From assembly GCA_001567275.1 (NCBI GenBank), contig LNBX01000028.1, positions 1-43,034 on the forward strand: a stretch of 43,034 bases of DNA, read 5' to 3'. Under the pieces are notes generated by a model. It had not been told where the DNA came from. It did not search any database and saw nothing but the letters and a program-made list of their open reading frames with translations. The translations under genes and the position numbers were made by a program. Origin of the DNA: Bacteroidetes bacterium OLB10 (lineage in GTDB: Bacteria > Bacteroidota > Bacteroidia > AKYH767-A > OLB10). Each line of letters begins with the position of its first letter. The stretch's first letter is position 1. This document shows positions 35,207 to 43,034 of this stretch, piece after piece.

Positions 35207-38200
35207 ATGTTTTCCGTTCTCAAATTTGAACTGTCATATCGTTTTCGGAGGCCGGCTACCTATGCTTATTTCGCCATCTTATTTTTGCTCTGTTTTTTAT
35301 TTGTAACCACCGATGCTATTACAATTGGAGGAGCTGTAGGAAATGTAAACAAGAACTCACCTTATACCATCCATCAGGTGATAATGATACTTACCCTTAT
35401 TGGAGCACTGATTATTTCTGCAGTAATGGGAACACCTGTGTTCCGTGATTTTGAGCACAACATCCATGAAATTATTTTCACCACACCTGTTTCTAAATTA
35501 CAATACCTTGGCGGACGTTTTGCAGGTTCATACATCACTGCACTGTTTATTTTTTCAGGAATAGTACTTGGTATTTTTACAGGACTTTATATGCCCTGGG
35601 TTGATAAGGAGCAAATAGGCCCTTTCATGCTCAAGGCCTACACCACTCCTTTTTTTGAATTTGTTGTTCCGAATGTATTTATTCTGGGAGTTATATTTTT
35701 TGCAACCGGCACATTGCTGCGCAATCAACTTGCTATTTATGTTCAGGGGATGGCATTTCTAATTATATACCTAGTGCTATCATCATTAGCTGGCGATGTT
35801 GAAACCAACCCGGCAGCATCACTGCTCGACCCTTTCGGTATCAACTCTTCGTTTTACCTTACACGTTACTGGACACCTGCAGAAAAAAATATTCTCACTG
35901 TTCCTTTTGAAAGTTATCTGCTTTGGAACCGTTTGATATGGCTGGCAGTTGCATTGATAATAGCAACACTTACTTACCGCTTTTTTACTTTCAGTAAATC
36001 CGCATCACTCACCAAATTCCGTAAAAAGAAATTTCAGGAAACCAATCTGTCAACGCCAGTAGGAAATCTTAATCCCGGCCCTGCAACGCTTTTATATAAT
36101 AACCACATGAAATGGAAACAGTGGTGGCATCAGGTTCGTTTCGATTTCACCGGTGTTGTGCGTTCAGTAACGTTTCTTGCCATTGTATTATGTGGTGTTT
36201 TTTTGTTGTTAGGGCAAATACCTGATGCAGCTAAAATGTATGGCACTTCTATTTATCCTGTAACCTATGCTATTATTGACGATCTGTCGTCAAACTTTTT
36301 TCTGTTTATTCTGATAGTCATAACCTTTTTTTCGGGTGAGTTGGTTTGGAAAGAACGTGAAAGCAGAATAAATAATCTCACTGACGCACTTCCTGTTTCG
36401 GGATGGATTACCATGTCAGCAAAATTTTTCAGCTTATGTCTGATTGTTGCCATGATGCAGCTCATCGTTATCGCCATCGGTGTACTGATTCAAACCCTCA
36501 ATGGTTTTTATCGCTATGATTTTGCAGTTTACTTCAAATATCTTTTTGTAAGTCAATATCCGGGCATGGTTCTCCTGATACTGCTTGCATTTTTCATTCA
36601 CAATCTGGTGAACAACAAATTTCTCGGACACACACTGATGATTGTTTATTTCATCGGACGAATTGCAGCATCAGCAATGGGATTTACTCATTACATGATT
36701 TGGTATGGCGTTACTCCTTCTGCTCCCTACTCCGACATGAATGGCTTCGGGCATTTTCTGTATCCTAAGTTTATGTTGTTGATTTACTGGGGAAGTCTGG
36801 GTGTGATACTTTTTGTATCAGGAATACTAATCTCAAGACAAGGCAGTGAAATAAATTTTAAAACCCGCTGGAAACAACTGCAAATGAAATGGCATGCCGG
36901 TGAAGGCAAGCGTGTCATTCTGATCTCACTGATTGTTTTTCTGGTAAGCGGAAGTTTTATTTTTTACAACACCAATATTCTGCATTCGTATAAAACCAAC
37001 AAAACACTCAGGCATCTTCAGGCAGAGTATGAGAAGAAATTCAAAAAATATTTAGATTATAACCAGCCGCGCATTACCGAAGTCAACCTGCATGTTGACC
37101 TTACACCTGAAAAAAGATATGCTCACATTACAGGATACTATTACATAAAAAACAAATCGTCAAAACCGATAGATACTTTGCTTGTGTCATGGTCGGATGA
37201 TGAGGTAAAAATCAATAAACTCAACTTTGGAATTCTCTCGGAAGAAGTTGAAAACTTCAATCGCCATTTCACCATTCATAAACTTGCACACCCATTGTTG
37301 CCAGGAGATTCGTCCAAAGTAGATTTTGATCTGGAATACATTCATCGTGGTTTTGCCAACAACGAAGAAGAACTTGGGTTGGAATACAATGGCACCTTCA
37401 TCGGTAAAAGTTATCTGCCATCATTCGGTTATTCTGAAGAGGCGGAATTGCAGGACAACAGCGACAGAAGGAAAGAAGGTCTTCAGCCAAAAACCCATAC
37501 CATGCGATTGTTGTCTGACAGTGCAGCCGTGCGCAATACTTATCTTGCCAATGATGCCGACTGGATAAAATATGAATGTGTTATCAGTACTTCAGCAGAT
37601 CAGATTGCTATTTCTCCCGGTTATCTTCAAAAGGAATGGACATCAGGCAACAGACGCTATTTCCATTATAAAATGGATGCACCTATTCTTAACTTTTATT
37701 CATTTCTGAGTGCACGATATGCGGTTTTCAAAGACAAATACAAAGGCGTGAACATTGAAATATATTATCACCCCACGCATCAGTGGAATATTCAAAGAAT
37801 GAATGATGCCATCAAAAAAACACTGGATTATTGTCAGCAAAACTTTTCACCTTATCAGTTTCATCAGGTAAGAATTATTGAATTCCCGAAGTATGCAACG
37901 TTTGCACAATCCTTTCCGAATACCATTCCGTTCAGTGAAGCCATTGGTTTTATTTATCATGTAGAAAATGAGGACGACATTGACAACGCATTTTATGTGA
38001 CTTCACATGAGGTCGCACATCAGTGGTGGGGGCATCAGGTAACAGGAGCCAATACGCAAGGCTCGACCATGATGGTGGAGAGTATGGCGCAATACACAGC
38101 TCTGATGGTAATGGAAAAAGAATATGGTAAAGCTGCCATGCAAAAATTTTTAAAATATGAACTGGACGAATATTTGATGGGTCGCTCCGGTGAACGCATT

Positions 38201-38785
38201 GCCGAACAACCTCTCGCTTTTAATGATGGGCAGGGATACATACACTATCAGAAAGGAAGTCTGGTGATGTATGCCATGCGTGATTACATTGGCGAAGATT
38301 CCTTAAATACTGCATTCAGAAGATTCATCAGAACATACGGTTTCCAAAGTGCGCCATATGTGCAGTCGCCTGAAATGGTTAAATATATTAAAGCAGTTAC
38401 TCCCGATTCACTTAAAAATGTGGTAGATGACATGTTTGACAAAATCACTTTGTTTGATTTAAAATGCAATTCTGTTCAGTGTGAGAAAAAAGGGAACCGG
38501 TACAGCGTAACCATGGAACTGGAAGCTAAAAAATATTATGCTGACAGCAGCGGAAATCAAAAACAAACACGCATTAACGACTGGATTGATGTGGGCATCC
38601 TAAAAAAAGATGAAAAAGGAAAACCAGAATATCTTTACTTGCAAAAACACAAATTTACTGAAGGTAAAACCACTGTCACTATCCTTGTGAATGAAGCCGC
38701 TCAGGAGGCAGGAATAGATCCTTTGCACAAACTCATTGACCGACTTTCTGAAGACAATACCAAACCTGTTACAGTGAAGAGTTAA
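35207..38785 (+). CDS. ABC-2 type permease fused to M1-family metallopeptidase domain
   Basis: 1192 residues. The first half holds two sets of about six membrane helices (roughly 15-265 and 320-590), an ABC-2 permease duplicated in one chain. After a last helix near 570-590 the C-terminal 600 residues form an M1 aminopeptidase-like domain, probably periplasmic. Zinc ligands are H934-E-x2-H938 (HEVAHQWWGHQ) and E958 in VESMAQY. The Glu is 19 residues after the second His, one more than in classical M1 enzymes; from memory this also holds for other fusions of this kind. The usual GAMEN motif is not evident. It pairs with the ATPase 8 bp upstream; the physiological substrate is unknown. Confidence 0.9.
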   Translation: MFSVLKFELSYRFRRPATYAYFAILFLLCFLFVTTDAITIGGAVGNVNKNSPYTIHQVIMILTLIGALIISAVMGTPVFRDFEHNIHEIIFTTPVSKLQYLGGRFAGSYITALFIFSGIVLGIFTGLYMPWVDKEQIGPFMLKAYTTPFFEFVVPNVFILGVIFFATGTLLRNQLAIYVQGMAFLIIYLVLSSLAGDVETNPAASLLDPFGINSSFYLTRYWTPAEKNILTVPFESYLLWNRLIWLAVALIIATLTYRFFTFSKSASLTKFRKKKFQETNLSTPVGNLNPGPATLLYNNHMKWKQWWHQVRFDFTGVVRSVTFLAIVLCGVFLLLGQIPDAAKMYGTSIYPVTYAIIDDLSSNFFLFILIVITFFSGELVWKERESRINNLTDALPVSGWITMSAKFFSLCLIVAMMQLIVIAIGVLIQTLNGFYRYDFAVYFKYLFVSQYPGMVLLILLAFFIHNLVNNKFLGHTLMIVYFIGRIAASAMGFTHYMIWYGVTPSAPYSDMNGFGHFLYPKFMLLIYWGSLGVILFVSGILISRQGSEINFKTRWKQLQMKWHAGEGKRVILISLIVFLVSGSFIFYNTNILHSYKTNKTLRHLQAEYEKKFKKYLDYNQPRITEVNLHVDLTPEKRYAHITGYYYIKNKSSKPIDTLLVSWSDDEVKINKLNFGILSEEVENFNRHFTIHKLAHPLLPGDSSKVDFDLEYIHRGFANNEEELGLEYNGTFIGKSYLPSFGYSEEAELQDNSDRRKEGLQPKTHTMRLLSDSAAVRNTYLANDADWIKYECVISTSADQIAISPGYLQKEWTSGNRRYFHYKMDAPILNFYSFLSARYAVFKDKYKGVNIEIYYHPTHQWNIQRMNDAIKKTLDYCQQNFSPYQFHQVRIIEFPKYATFAQSFPNTIPFSEAIGFIYHVENEDDIDNAFYVTSHEVAHQWWGHQVTGANTQGSTMMVESMAQYTALMVMEKEYGKAAMQKFLKYELDEYLMGRSGERIAEQPLAFNDGQGYIHYQKGSLVMYAMRDYIGEDSLNTAFRRFIRTYGFQSAPYVQSPEMVKYIKAVTPDSLKNVVDDMFDKITLFDLKCNSVQCEKKGNRYSVTMELEAKKYYADSSGNQKQTRINDWIDVGILKKDEKGKPEYLYLQKHKFTEGKTTVTILVNEAAQEAGIDPLHKLIDRLSEDNTKPVTVKS

Positions 38786-38858
38786 TTCTCATTTTCTTAT
38801 CCGCTGGAAGTAAAATTTTATTTTTGTTGCTGTTGAAATTGCATTTATCTTCACAGCG

Positions 38859-40466
38859 ATGTTATCAGTAAAAAATCTTTCTATTGCATTTGGAAGAGGA
38901 GCAAATAAAACCACTGTAGTAAACGACCTCTCATTTCAAATTGTCAAAGGTGAGGCACTGGGACTTTCAGGTGAGTCCGGTTGCGGAAAAACTATTACAT
39001 CGCTGGCTATTCTTCAACTTCTGAATAAAGAAACTTCTGCAGTGAGTGGTGAGGTATTGTTCTCAGAGAAAAGTTCAACCATTAACCTGATAAATGCTTC
39101 AGAAAAAACATTGCAGAATATCAGAGGGAAAAATATTTCAATGATTTTTCAGGAGCCAAAGTCTGCATTTAATCCTGTAATCGCTTGCGGGAAACAAATA
39201 GCAGAAGTGCTGATGAAACATGATAAGCTATCTTATAAAGATGCATTTGAAGAAACGTTGACGTTGTTTGATAAAGTTTCACTGAGTAATGCAAAAGAAT
39301 TATATTACAGATATCCGCATGAACTTTCAGGAGGGCAACTGCAACGAATGGCAATAGCGATGGCTATAAGTTGCAATCCACAATTACTGATTGCCGATGA
39401 ACCCACAACAGCACTGGATGTTACCACTCAAAAAGTAATTCTTAAACTTCTGAAAAATATTCAGCAGGAATATCAGATGGCACTGCTGTTTATCAGTCAC
39501 GACCTTAAAGTGATAGAACACATGACAGATCGTGTGATGATTATGCAAAAAGGACGAATTGCAGAAGAAAATAAAACCAATGAAGTTTTCAAAAATCCGT
39601 TGAGTGAATACACAAAAACACTTATTGCTAACCAGCCTTCTAAGTTGAATTTACAGATAAAAAAACATCATGCAGAACATCAGGAAACACTTCAACCGGT
39701 AATCAAAGCCAACAACCTGACAAAACGTTACCCTTTTCATAAATCAGCTTGGACATGGAAAACCGAATATTTTGAAGCTGTGAAAAATGTAAACTTTGAA
39801 TTACTCCCCGGTGAAACACTGGGTATAGCAGGTGAGTCAGGCAGTGGTAAATCAACACTTGCAAGATTGCTTCTGCAACTTATTCCGTCAGATAATGGCG
39901 AAATGTTTTTTAATAATGATTTGATTCAATTTTATCATACAAAAAACCATTCCTGGCGTAAAAAAATTCAAATTGTATTTCAGCATCCTCATCATGCACT
40001 CGACCCACTGATGCAGGTTGGAAAAGCTGTTGAAGAACCATTAATAGCATTTGAAAAATATAATGCCGGTGAAAGAAAAACAAAAGTTGAAGAGTGGCTT
40101 GTGAAAGTTGGGCTTACTGCACAAAATTACCATCGCTATCCGCACGAACTAAGTACCGGACAAAAACAACGTATATGTATTGCCAGAGCACTCATCATCC
40201 AACCTGATGTAGTTGTATTTGATGAAGCTGTCAGTGCACTGGACGTTTCAGTGCAGGCACAAATACTGCAACTCATTGCACAACTGAAAGAGAAAACACC
40301 TTTCAGCAGCATTTTTATTTCACACAATCTGGAAGTGTTAAGACTGATGTGTGACCGCTTATTGATTATGCATAACGGAGAAATTATTGAACAGGGTGCA
40401 ACTGAAAAAATACTTGACAAACCAACATCTGCCTATACACAACAACTTATTGATTCTATTTTATAA
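38859..40466 (+). CDS. Dual ATP-binding protein of an oligopeptide/dipeptide-type ABC importer (DppD-DppF-like fusion)
   Basis: 535 residues with two complete ATPase domains. The first has GESGCGKT (38-45), the signature [15 protein letters not shown], and [11 protein letters not shown]. The second has GESGSGKST (325-333), the signature [15 protein letters not shown], and [11 protein letters not shown]. The Walker B Glu is present in both, though the second reads DEAV rather than DEPT, which is seen in DppF/OppF types. Arrangement and length are like YejF/GsiA. The permeases and the substrate-binding protein are not adjacent. It begins 73 bp after the M1 fusion and may have its own promoter (TATCTTCA, 38846-38853). 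Confidence 0.92.
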   Translation: MLSVKNLSIAFGRGANKTTVVNDLSFQIVKGEALGLSGESGCGKTITSLAILQLLNKETSAVSGEVLFSEKSSTINLINASEKTLQNIRGKNISMIFQEPKSAFNPVIACGKQIAEVLMKHDKLSYKDAFEETLTLFDKVSLSNAKELYYRYPHELSGGQLQRMAIAMAISCNPQLLIADEPTTALDVTTQKVILKLLKNIQQEYQMALLFISHDLKVIEHMTDRVMIMQKGRIAEENKTNEVFKNPLSEYTKTLIANQPSKLNLQIKKHHAEHQETLQPVIKANNLTKRYPFHKSAWTWKTEYFEAVKNVNFELLPGETLGIAGESGSGKSTLARLLLQLIPSDNGEMFFNNDLIQFYHTKNHSWRKKIQIVFQHPHHALDPLMQVGKAVEEPLIAFEKYNAGERKTKVEEWLVKVGLTAQNYHRYPHELSTGQKQRICIARALIIQPDVVVFDEAVSALDVSVQAQILQLIAQLKEKTPFSSIFISHNLEVLRLMCDRLLIMHNGEIIEQGATEKILDKPTSAYTQQLIDSIL

Positions 40467-40478
40467 TTTATCAAATCC

Positions 40479-40925
40479 ATGCAAATAAGAAAAGGTAAAC
40501 CGGAAGATGTTTCTGCAGCACTTCAGTTAATAAAAGAACTTGCAGAATTTGAAAAAGCACCGGAACAAGTAACCAACACCGAAGCTCAAATGCTCGAAGA
40601 TGGATTTGGAAAAAATCCGGTTTTCAGAATGTTGGTAGCCGAAACAGAAGAAGGAATTATTGGCATTGCAATTTATTTTCTCAAGTATTCCACCTGGAAA
40701 GGCAAAGGCATTTATCTGGACGATATTGTAGTGAATGAAAAATTTCGCGGTCAGGGAGTGGGAAAAAAATTATTTGAAGCAGTAAAAGCTGAAGCAATAG
40801 AAGAAGGATGTAAGCAATTGCACTGGCAGGTTTTAGACTGGAATGAGAAAGCAATTCACTTCTACAAGAAATTTAATTCAGAATTTGATGCTGAATGGAT
40901 TAACTGTAAATTACACTTCAACTGA
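40479..40925 (+). CDS. GNAT family N-acetyltransferase
   Basis: A 148-residue single GNAT domain. IRKGKPEDVSAALQLIKELAEFEKAP is the N-terminal part, similar in pattern to diamine/spermidine acetyltransferase-like proteins. The acetyl-CoA loop is EKFRGQGVGKKLF (near 89-101), and the C-terminal LHWQVLDWNEKAIHFYKKF matches motif B of that subgroup. The acceptor cannot be fixed from the sequence. It lies 12 bp after the ABC ATPase gene, so it is probably co-transcribed. Confidence 0.9.
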   Translation: MQIRKGKPEDVSAALQLIKELAEFEKAPEQVTNTEAQMLEDGFGKNPVFRMLVAETEEGIIGIAIYFLKYSTWKGKGIYLDDIVVNEKFRGQGVGKKLFEAVKAEAIEEGCKQLHWQVLDWNEKAIHFYKKFNSEFDAEWINCKLHFN

Positions 40926-41017
40926 CAAAATGATAACTACCGAAGCTATAATTCCTGTAAATAAGTCATTATTACATAACAATAAACAAATGGCAAAATA
41001 ATTGACTGTGTGGAATA

Positions 41018-41722
41018 ATGAGCTCTGAATTTAAGAAGTTAGCCGGTAGTTTTATTGCACCATCCATCATTGTTGCAATGATGTTTGCTGTAAAAATTTA
41101 CGAAGTAGTTGCTCATATCTCTCTTGCTGACTATGGTATTTTTCCCAGACATGTTGACGGATTGAGAGGGATTTTTTTCATTCCGTTTCTGCATGCCGAC
41201 TGGGAGCACCTGCTAAGCAATGCTGCACCCATGTTATTTTGTGGAGCAGCATTATTCTATTTCTACAGAGAAATTGCATGGAAGGTGTTACTGATAGTTT
41301 ACTTATCAAGCGGTTTGTGGCTATGGCTGGGAGGCAGAGAAAGTTTTCATATTGGTGCAAGCAACATTGTGTATGGACTTGCTGCATTTTTGTTTCTGAG
41401 CGGTATCATTCGTAAAAACACAAGCCTTATTGCAGTATCGTTGCTGATAGTTTTCTTATATGGAAGTATGATTTGGGGATTGTTGCCTATATTGCAGAAA
41501 GTTTCGTGGGAAGGGCATTTGTTTGGTACGTTTGCCGGAATTCTTTGTGCAATAGCTTTTAGAAAAGAAGGTTTGCAGCGTGAAAAATATGAATGGGAAG
41601 ATGAGCATGATGAAGAAAATAATGAATTAAATAACGATACTGATGAAAAATCTCCAAAAGATTCGCCATTAAAAATTATTTACACTTATAAAAAAACAGA
41701 AGAAGAAAATCATGGCAGTTAA
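41018..41722 (+). CDS. Rhomboid family intramembrane serine protease
   Basis: A 234-residue protein with about six membrane helices. HADWEHLLSN (59-68) is the L1/TM2 motif with His64 and Asn68. Ser115 in HIGASNIVYGLA is the catalytic serine, and His167 in WEGHLFGTFAGI is the catalytic histidine. The usual G-x-S-G reads G-A-S-N here; Ser and His are kept, so activity is likely. After the last helix comes a 50-residue acidic cytoplasmic tail (DEHDEENNELNNDTDEKS). Its last 11 bp overlap the epimerase gene. The substrates are unknown. Confidence 0.88.
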   Translation: MSSEFKKLAGSFIAPSIIVAMMFAVKIYEVVAHISLADYGIFPRHVDGLRGIFFIPFLHADWEHLLSNAAPMLFCGAALFYFYREIAWKVLLIVYLSSGLWLWLGGRESFHIGASNIVYGLAAFLFLSGIIRKNTSLIAVSLLIVFLYGSMIWGLLPILQKVSWEGHLFGTFAGILCAIAFRKEGLQREKYEWEDEHDEENNELNNDTDEKSPKDSPLKIIYTYKKTEEENHGS

Positions 41723-42122
41723 AAACATAGAACACATTGGCATTGCAGTAAAACAACTGAAAGAATCTAATCTGCTTTTTGAAAAACTTTTAGGTGTGCC
41801 ACCTTACAAAGAAGAATCTGTAGCTTCTGAAAATGTAATTACTTCATTTTTTAAAACCGGTGAAACCAAAATTGAATTGCTGGAATCATCACATGCAGAC
41901 AGTGCCATTTCAAAATTTATTGAAAAGCGTGGTGAAGGTATTCATCACATTGCTTTTGAAGTGGACGATATTATAACTGAAATGAATCGTATGGAAAAAG
42001 AAGGATTTATACTTCTGAATAAAGAACCAAAGAAGGGTGCAGATAACAAATTAGTCTGTTTTTTACATCCTAAAAGTACAAATGGAGTGCTGATTGAATT
42101 ATGTCAGGAGATTAAAAATTAA
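41712..42122 (+). CDS. mce: Methylmalonyl-CoA epimerase
   Basis: Interconverts the (R)- and (S)-epimers of methylmalonyl-CoA in the propionyl-CoA/succinyl-CoA route. The 136-residue VOC-fold protein has IEHIGIAVKQL at the N-terminus, TKIELLES, GEGIHHIAFEVDDI, and VLIELCQEI at the end. These supply the metal ligands (His8, the Glu of IELLE, the His of GIHHIAF, the Glu of IELCQ). No mutase or carboxylase gene is close. It overlaps the rhomboid gene by 11 bp and the convergent HAD gene by 4 bp at the stop codons. Confidence 0.94.
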   Translation: MAVKNIEHIGIAVKQLKESNLLFEKLLGVPPYKEESVASENVITSFFKTGETKIELLESSHADSAISKFIEKRGEGIHHIAFEVDDIITEMNRMEKEGFILLNKEPKKGADNKLVCFLHPKSTNGVLIELCQEIKN

Positions 42123-42742
42123 AAAGCAGATAACATAGCTGTCAACTCTTTTTCAATTTCCAAACCTGCATCATGAATAGCATTGAGGCCTGCATTTTGT
42201 GCAGCCATTGCATTATCAAGATTATCATCAATAAATACTGTTTCCTGAGGATTTACACCACTGTCCCTGATAACCATACCAAAAATTCTTTTGTCAGGTT
42301 TACGTGAACCCATCTGAAAAGAATAATAAGTTTTCACAAACAACTTTTCAAATTGATCTTTGCCGAAAGTCTGATTCAGTGTATTAATAAATGCAGAATA
42401 ATGAATACTATTGGTGTTACTCAGGAGATAAAGATTATACTTCTCTCCTAATTCCTTTAAAAAATTGAAACGTTCAGGTGGCAATTCGCCCAATAAGGCA
42501 TTCCAAGCAAAATCTATTTCCTCATCAGATAAAGGACGTTTATAATGTTTTCGGATTTCACTTCTGAAAGCAGATGCTGGTATGTTTCCCTTCTCAAAAT
42601 CATCAAAAAACCGTACCTGTTTTTTCATGCTATAAATATTTTCAAAATCTGACAACCCCAATCTTTCAAATTCTAATGCTGTCTTACTAATCTCAATAGG
42701 TAACAATACGCCACCAAAGTCAAAAATTATATTTTTAATCAT
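42119..42742 (-). CDS. HAD family phosphatase (YihX-like)
   Basis: A 207-residue HAD-IA hydrolase. Motif I is IIFDFGGVL with nucleophile Asp8; position 10 is Gly in place of the usual second Asp, as in YihX-like proteins (DLGNV in E. coli YihX). Motif II is LLSNTNSIH, motif III is GSRKPDKRIF, and motif IV is VFIDDNLDNAMAAQNAGLNAI. YihX acts on alpha-D-glucose-1-phosphate; the substrate here is not determined. It reads from a palindromic region at 42766-42791 that carries a -7 element. Confidence 0.9.
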   Translation of the reverse strand: MIKNIIFDFGGVLLPIEISKTALEFERLGLSDFENIYSMKKQVRFFDDFEKGNIPASAFRSEIRKHYKRPLSDEEIDFAWNALLGELPPERFNFLKELGEKYNLYLLSNTNSIHYSAFINTLNQTFGKDQFEKLFVKTYYSFQMGSRKPDKRIFGMVIRDSGVNPQETVFIDDNLDNAMAAQNAGLNAIHDAGLEIEKELTAMLSAF

Positions 42743-42765
42743 TCCCTGCGAATCTTTTGTTAATT

Positions 42766-42791
42766 GGCTGCAAAAATATACTTTTGCAGCC
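42766..42791. promoter_or_regulatory. Perfect inverted repeat containing divergent -7 elements
   Basis: GGCTGCAAAA (42766-42775), ATATAC, then TTTTGCAGCC (42782-42791). On the minus strand TATTTTTG (42778-42771) could serve the HAD gene; on the plus strand TACTTTTG (42779-42786) points to the right. The two TAnnTTTG matches lie side by side inside one palindrome. Confidence 0.5.
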
Positions 42792-42902
42792 CTTAAAGTT
42801 CTTTATCTTATTAATTTTATAAAAGAATAATAATTCATTCATAGAACGGTTTTTCGCATCCGGTTGTTTAATGCTTAATCAACTAATTGCGAGAAATGAC
42901 TC

Positions 42903-43020
42903 TCCCGATTTATCGGGACTGTGGGTTCAAGTTTTTGCAGAATGCATTTCGTTTGCTCCTCTGCTTTTTTGTTCTTTTGTTTATTCTTTTGGGCCCATAG
43001 CTCATCCCGATGTGTCGGGA
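42903..43020. repeat. Two 16-bp inverted repeats of the TCCCGA-N4-TCGGGA type
   Basis: TCCCGATTTATCGGGA (42903-42918) and TCCCGATGTGTCGGGA (43005-43020) differ only in the middle. Neither is followed by a convincing T-run on the plus strand. Apart from these and the palindrome at 42766, nothing was recognised between 42743 and the window end. Confidence 0.6.
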
Positions 43021-43034
43021 GGTGAGAGCAACAG

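Overview
The window is a chromosomal segment of a member of the Bacteroidota, perhaps near Chitinophagales or Sphingobacteriales (rank below phylum is a guess). The evidence is the absence of clear Shine-Dalgarno sequences, several promoters of the form TTTG-N19-21-TAnnTTTG, an ABC permease fused to an M1-type peptidase, a free-standing PurS, and a division and cell wall (dcw) cluster without murF or ddl.

Left edge (1-4669, + strand): the end of a type I restriction-modification locus, in the order hsdS 3' end, a GxxExxY-family protein, an AlbA_2/ATPase-like protein, and hsdR. Three of these four genes carry single-base frame breaks in or next to homopolymers. Next come pssA-purS (overlapping), a BtuB/CirA-like TonB-dependent receptor, and, on the minus strand, a padR-pspC pair.

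Centre (10684-26140, minus strand): a compact dcw operon transcribed mraZ > rsmH > ftsL-like > ftsI > murE > mraY > murD > ftsW > murG > murC > ftsQ > ftsA > ftsZ. It is preceded by a three-repeat MraZ box and ended by a rho-independent terminator. rsmH is interrupted by two opposite single-base homopolymer indels, which points to sequence errors rather than real gene loss.

Right part (26344-42742): an acyltransferase-murQ pair diverges from dcw. It is followed by a conserved unknown gene, a pterin dehydratase and adenine deaminase pair, a cold-shock protein, tRNA-Pro(CGG) with its own promoter, and recG. Then comes an operon of a small secreted protein, an ABC ATPase and an ABC permease/M1 peptidase fusion. 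The end holds a double-ATPase oligopeptide-type ABC protein, a GNAT acetyltransferase, a rhomboid protease overlapping methylmalonyl-CoA epimerase, and a HAD phosphatase.

The most notable regulatory signal is a near-identical 48-bp promoter block, an inverted-repeat operator over the -33 element with a fixed -7 element. It lies upstream of padR-pspC (10201-10248, minus strand) and of the ABC/M1 operon (33846-33893, plus strand). The two operons, 23.6 kb apart, therefore appear to form one PadR regulon. A family of about 100-bp dispersed intergenic repeats (4726, 10366, 10503) is also present. No CRISPR array, integrase, transposase or prophage was seen.
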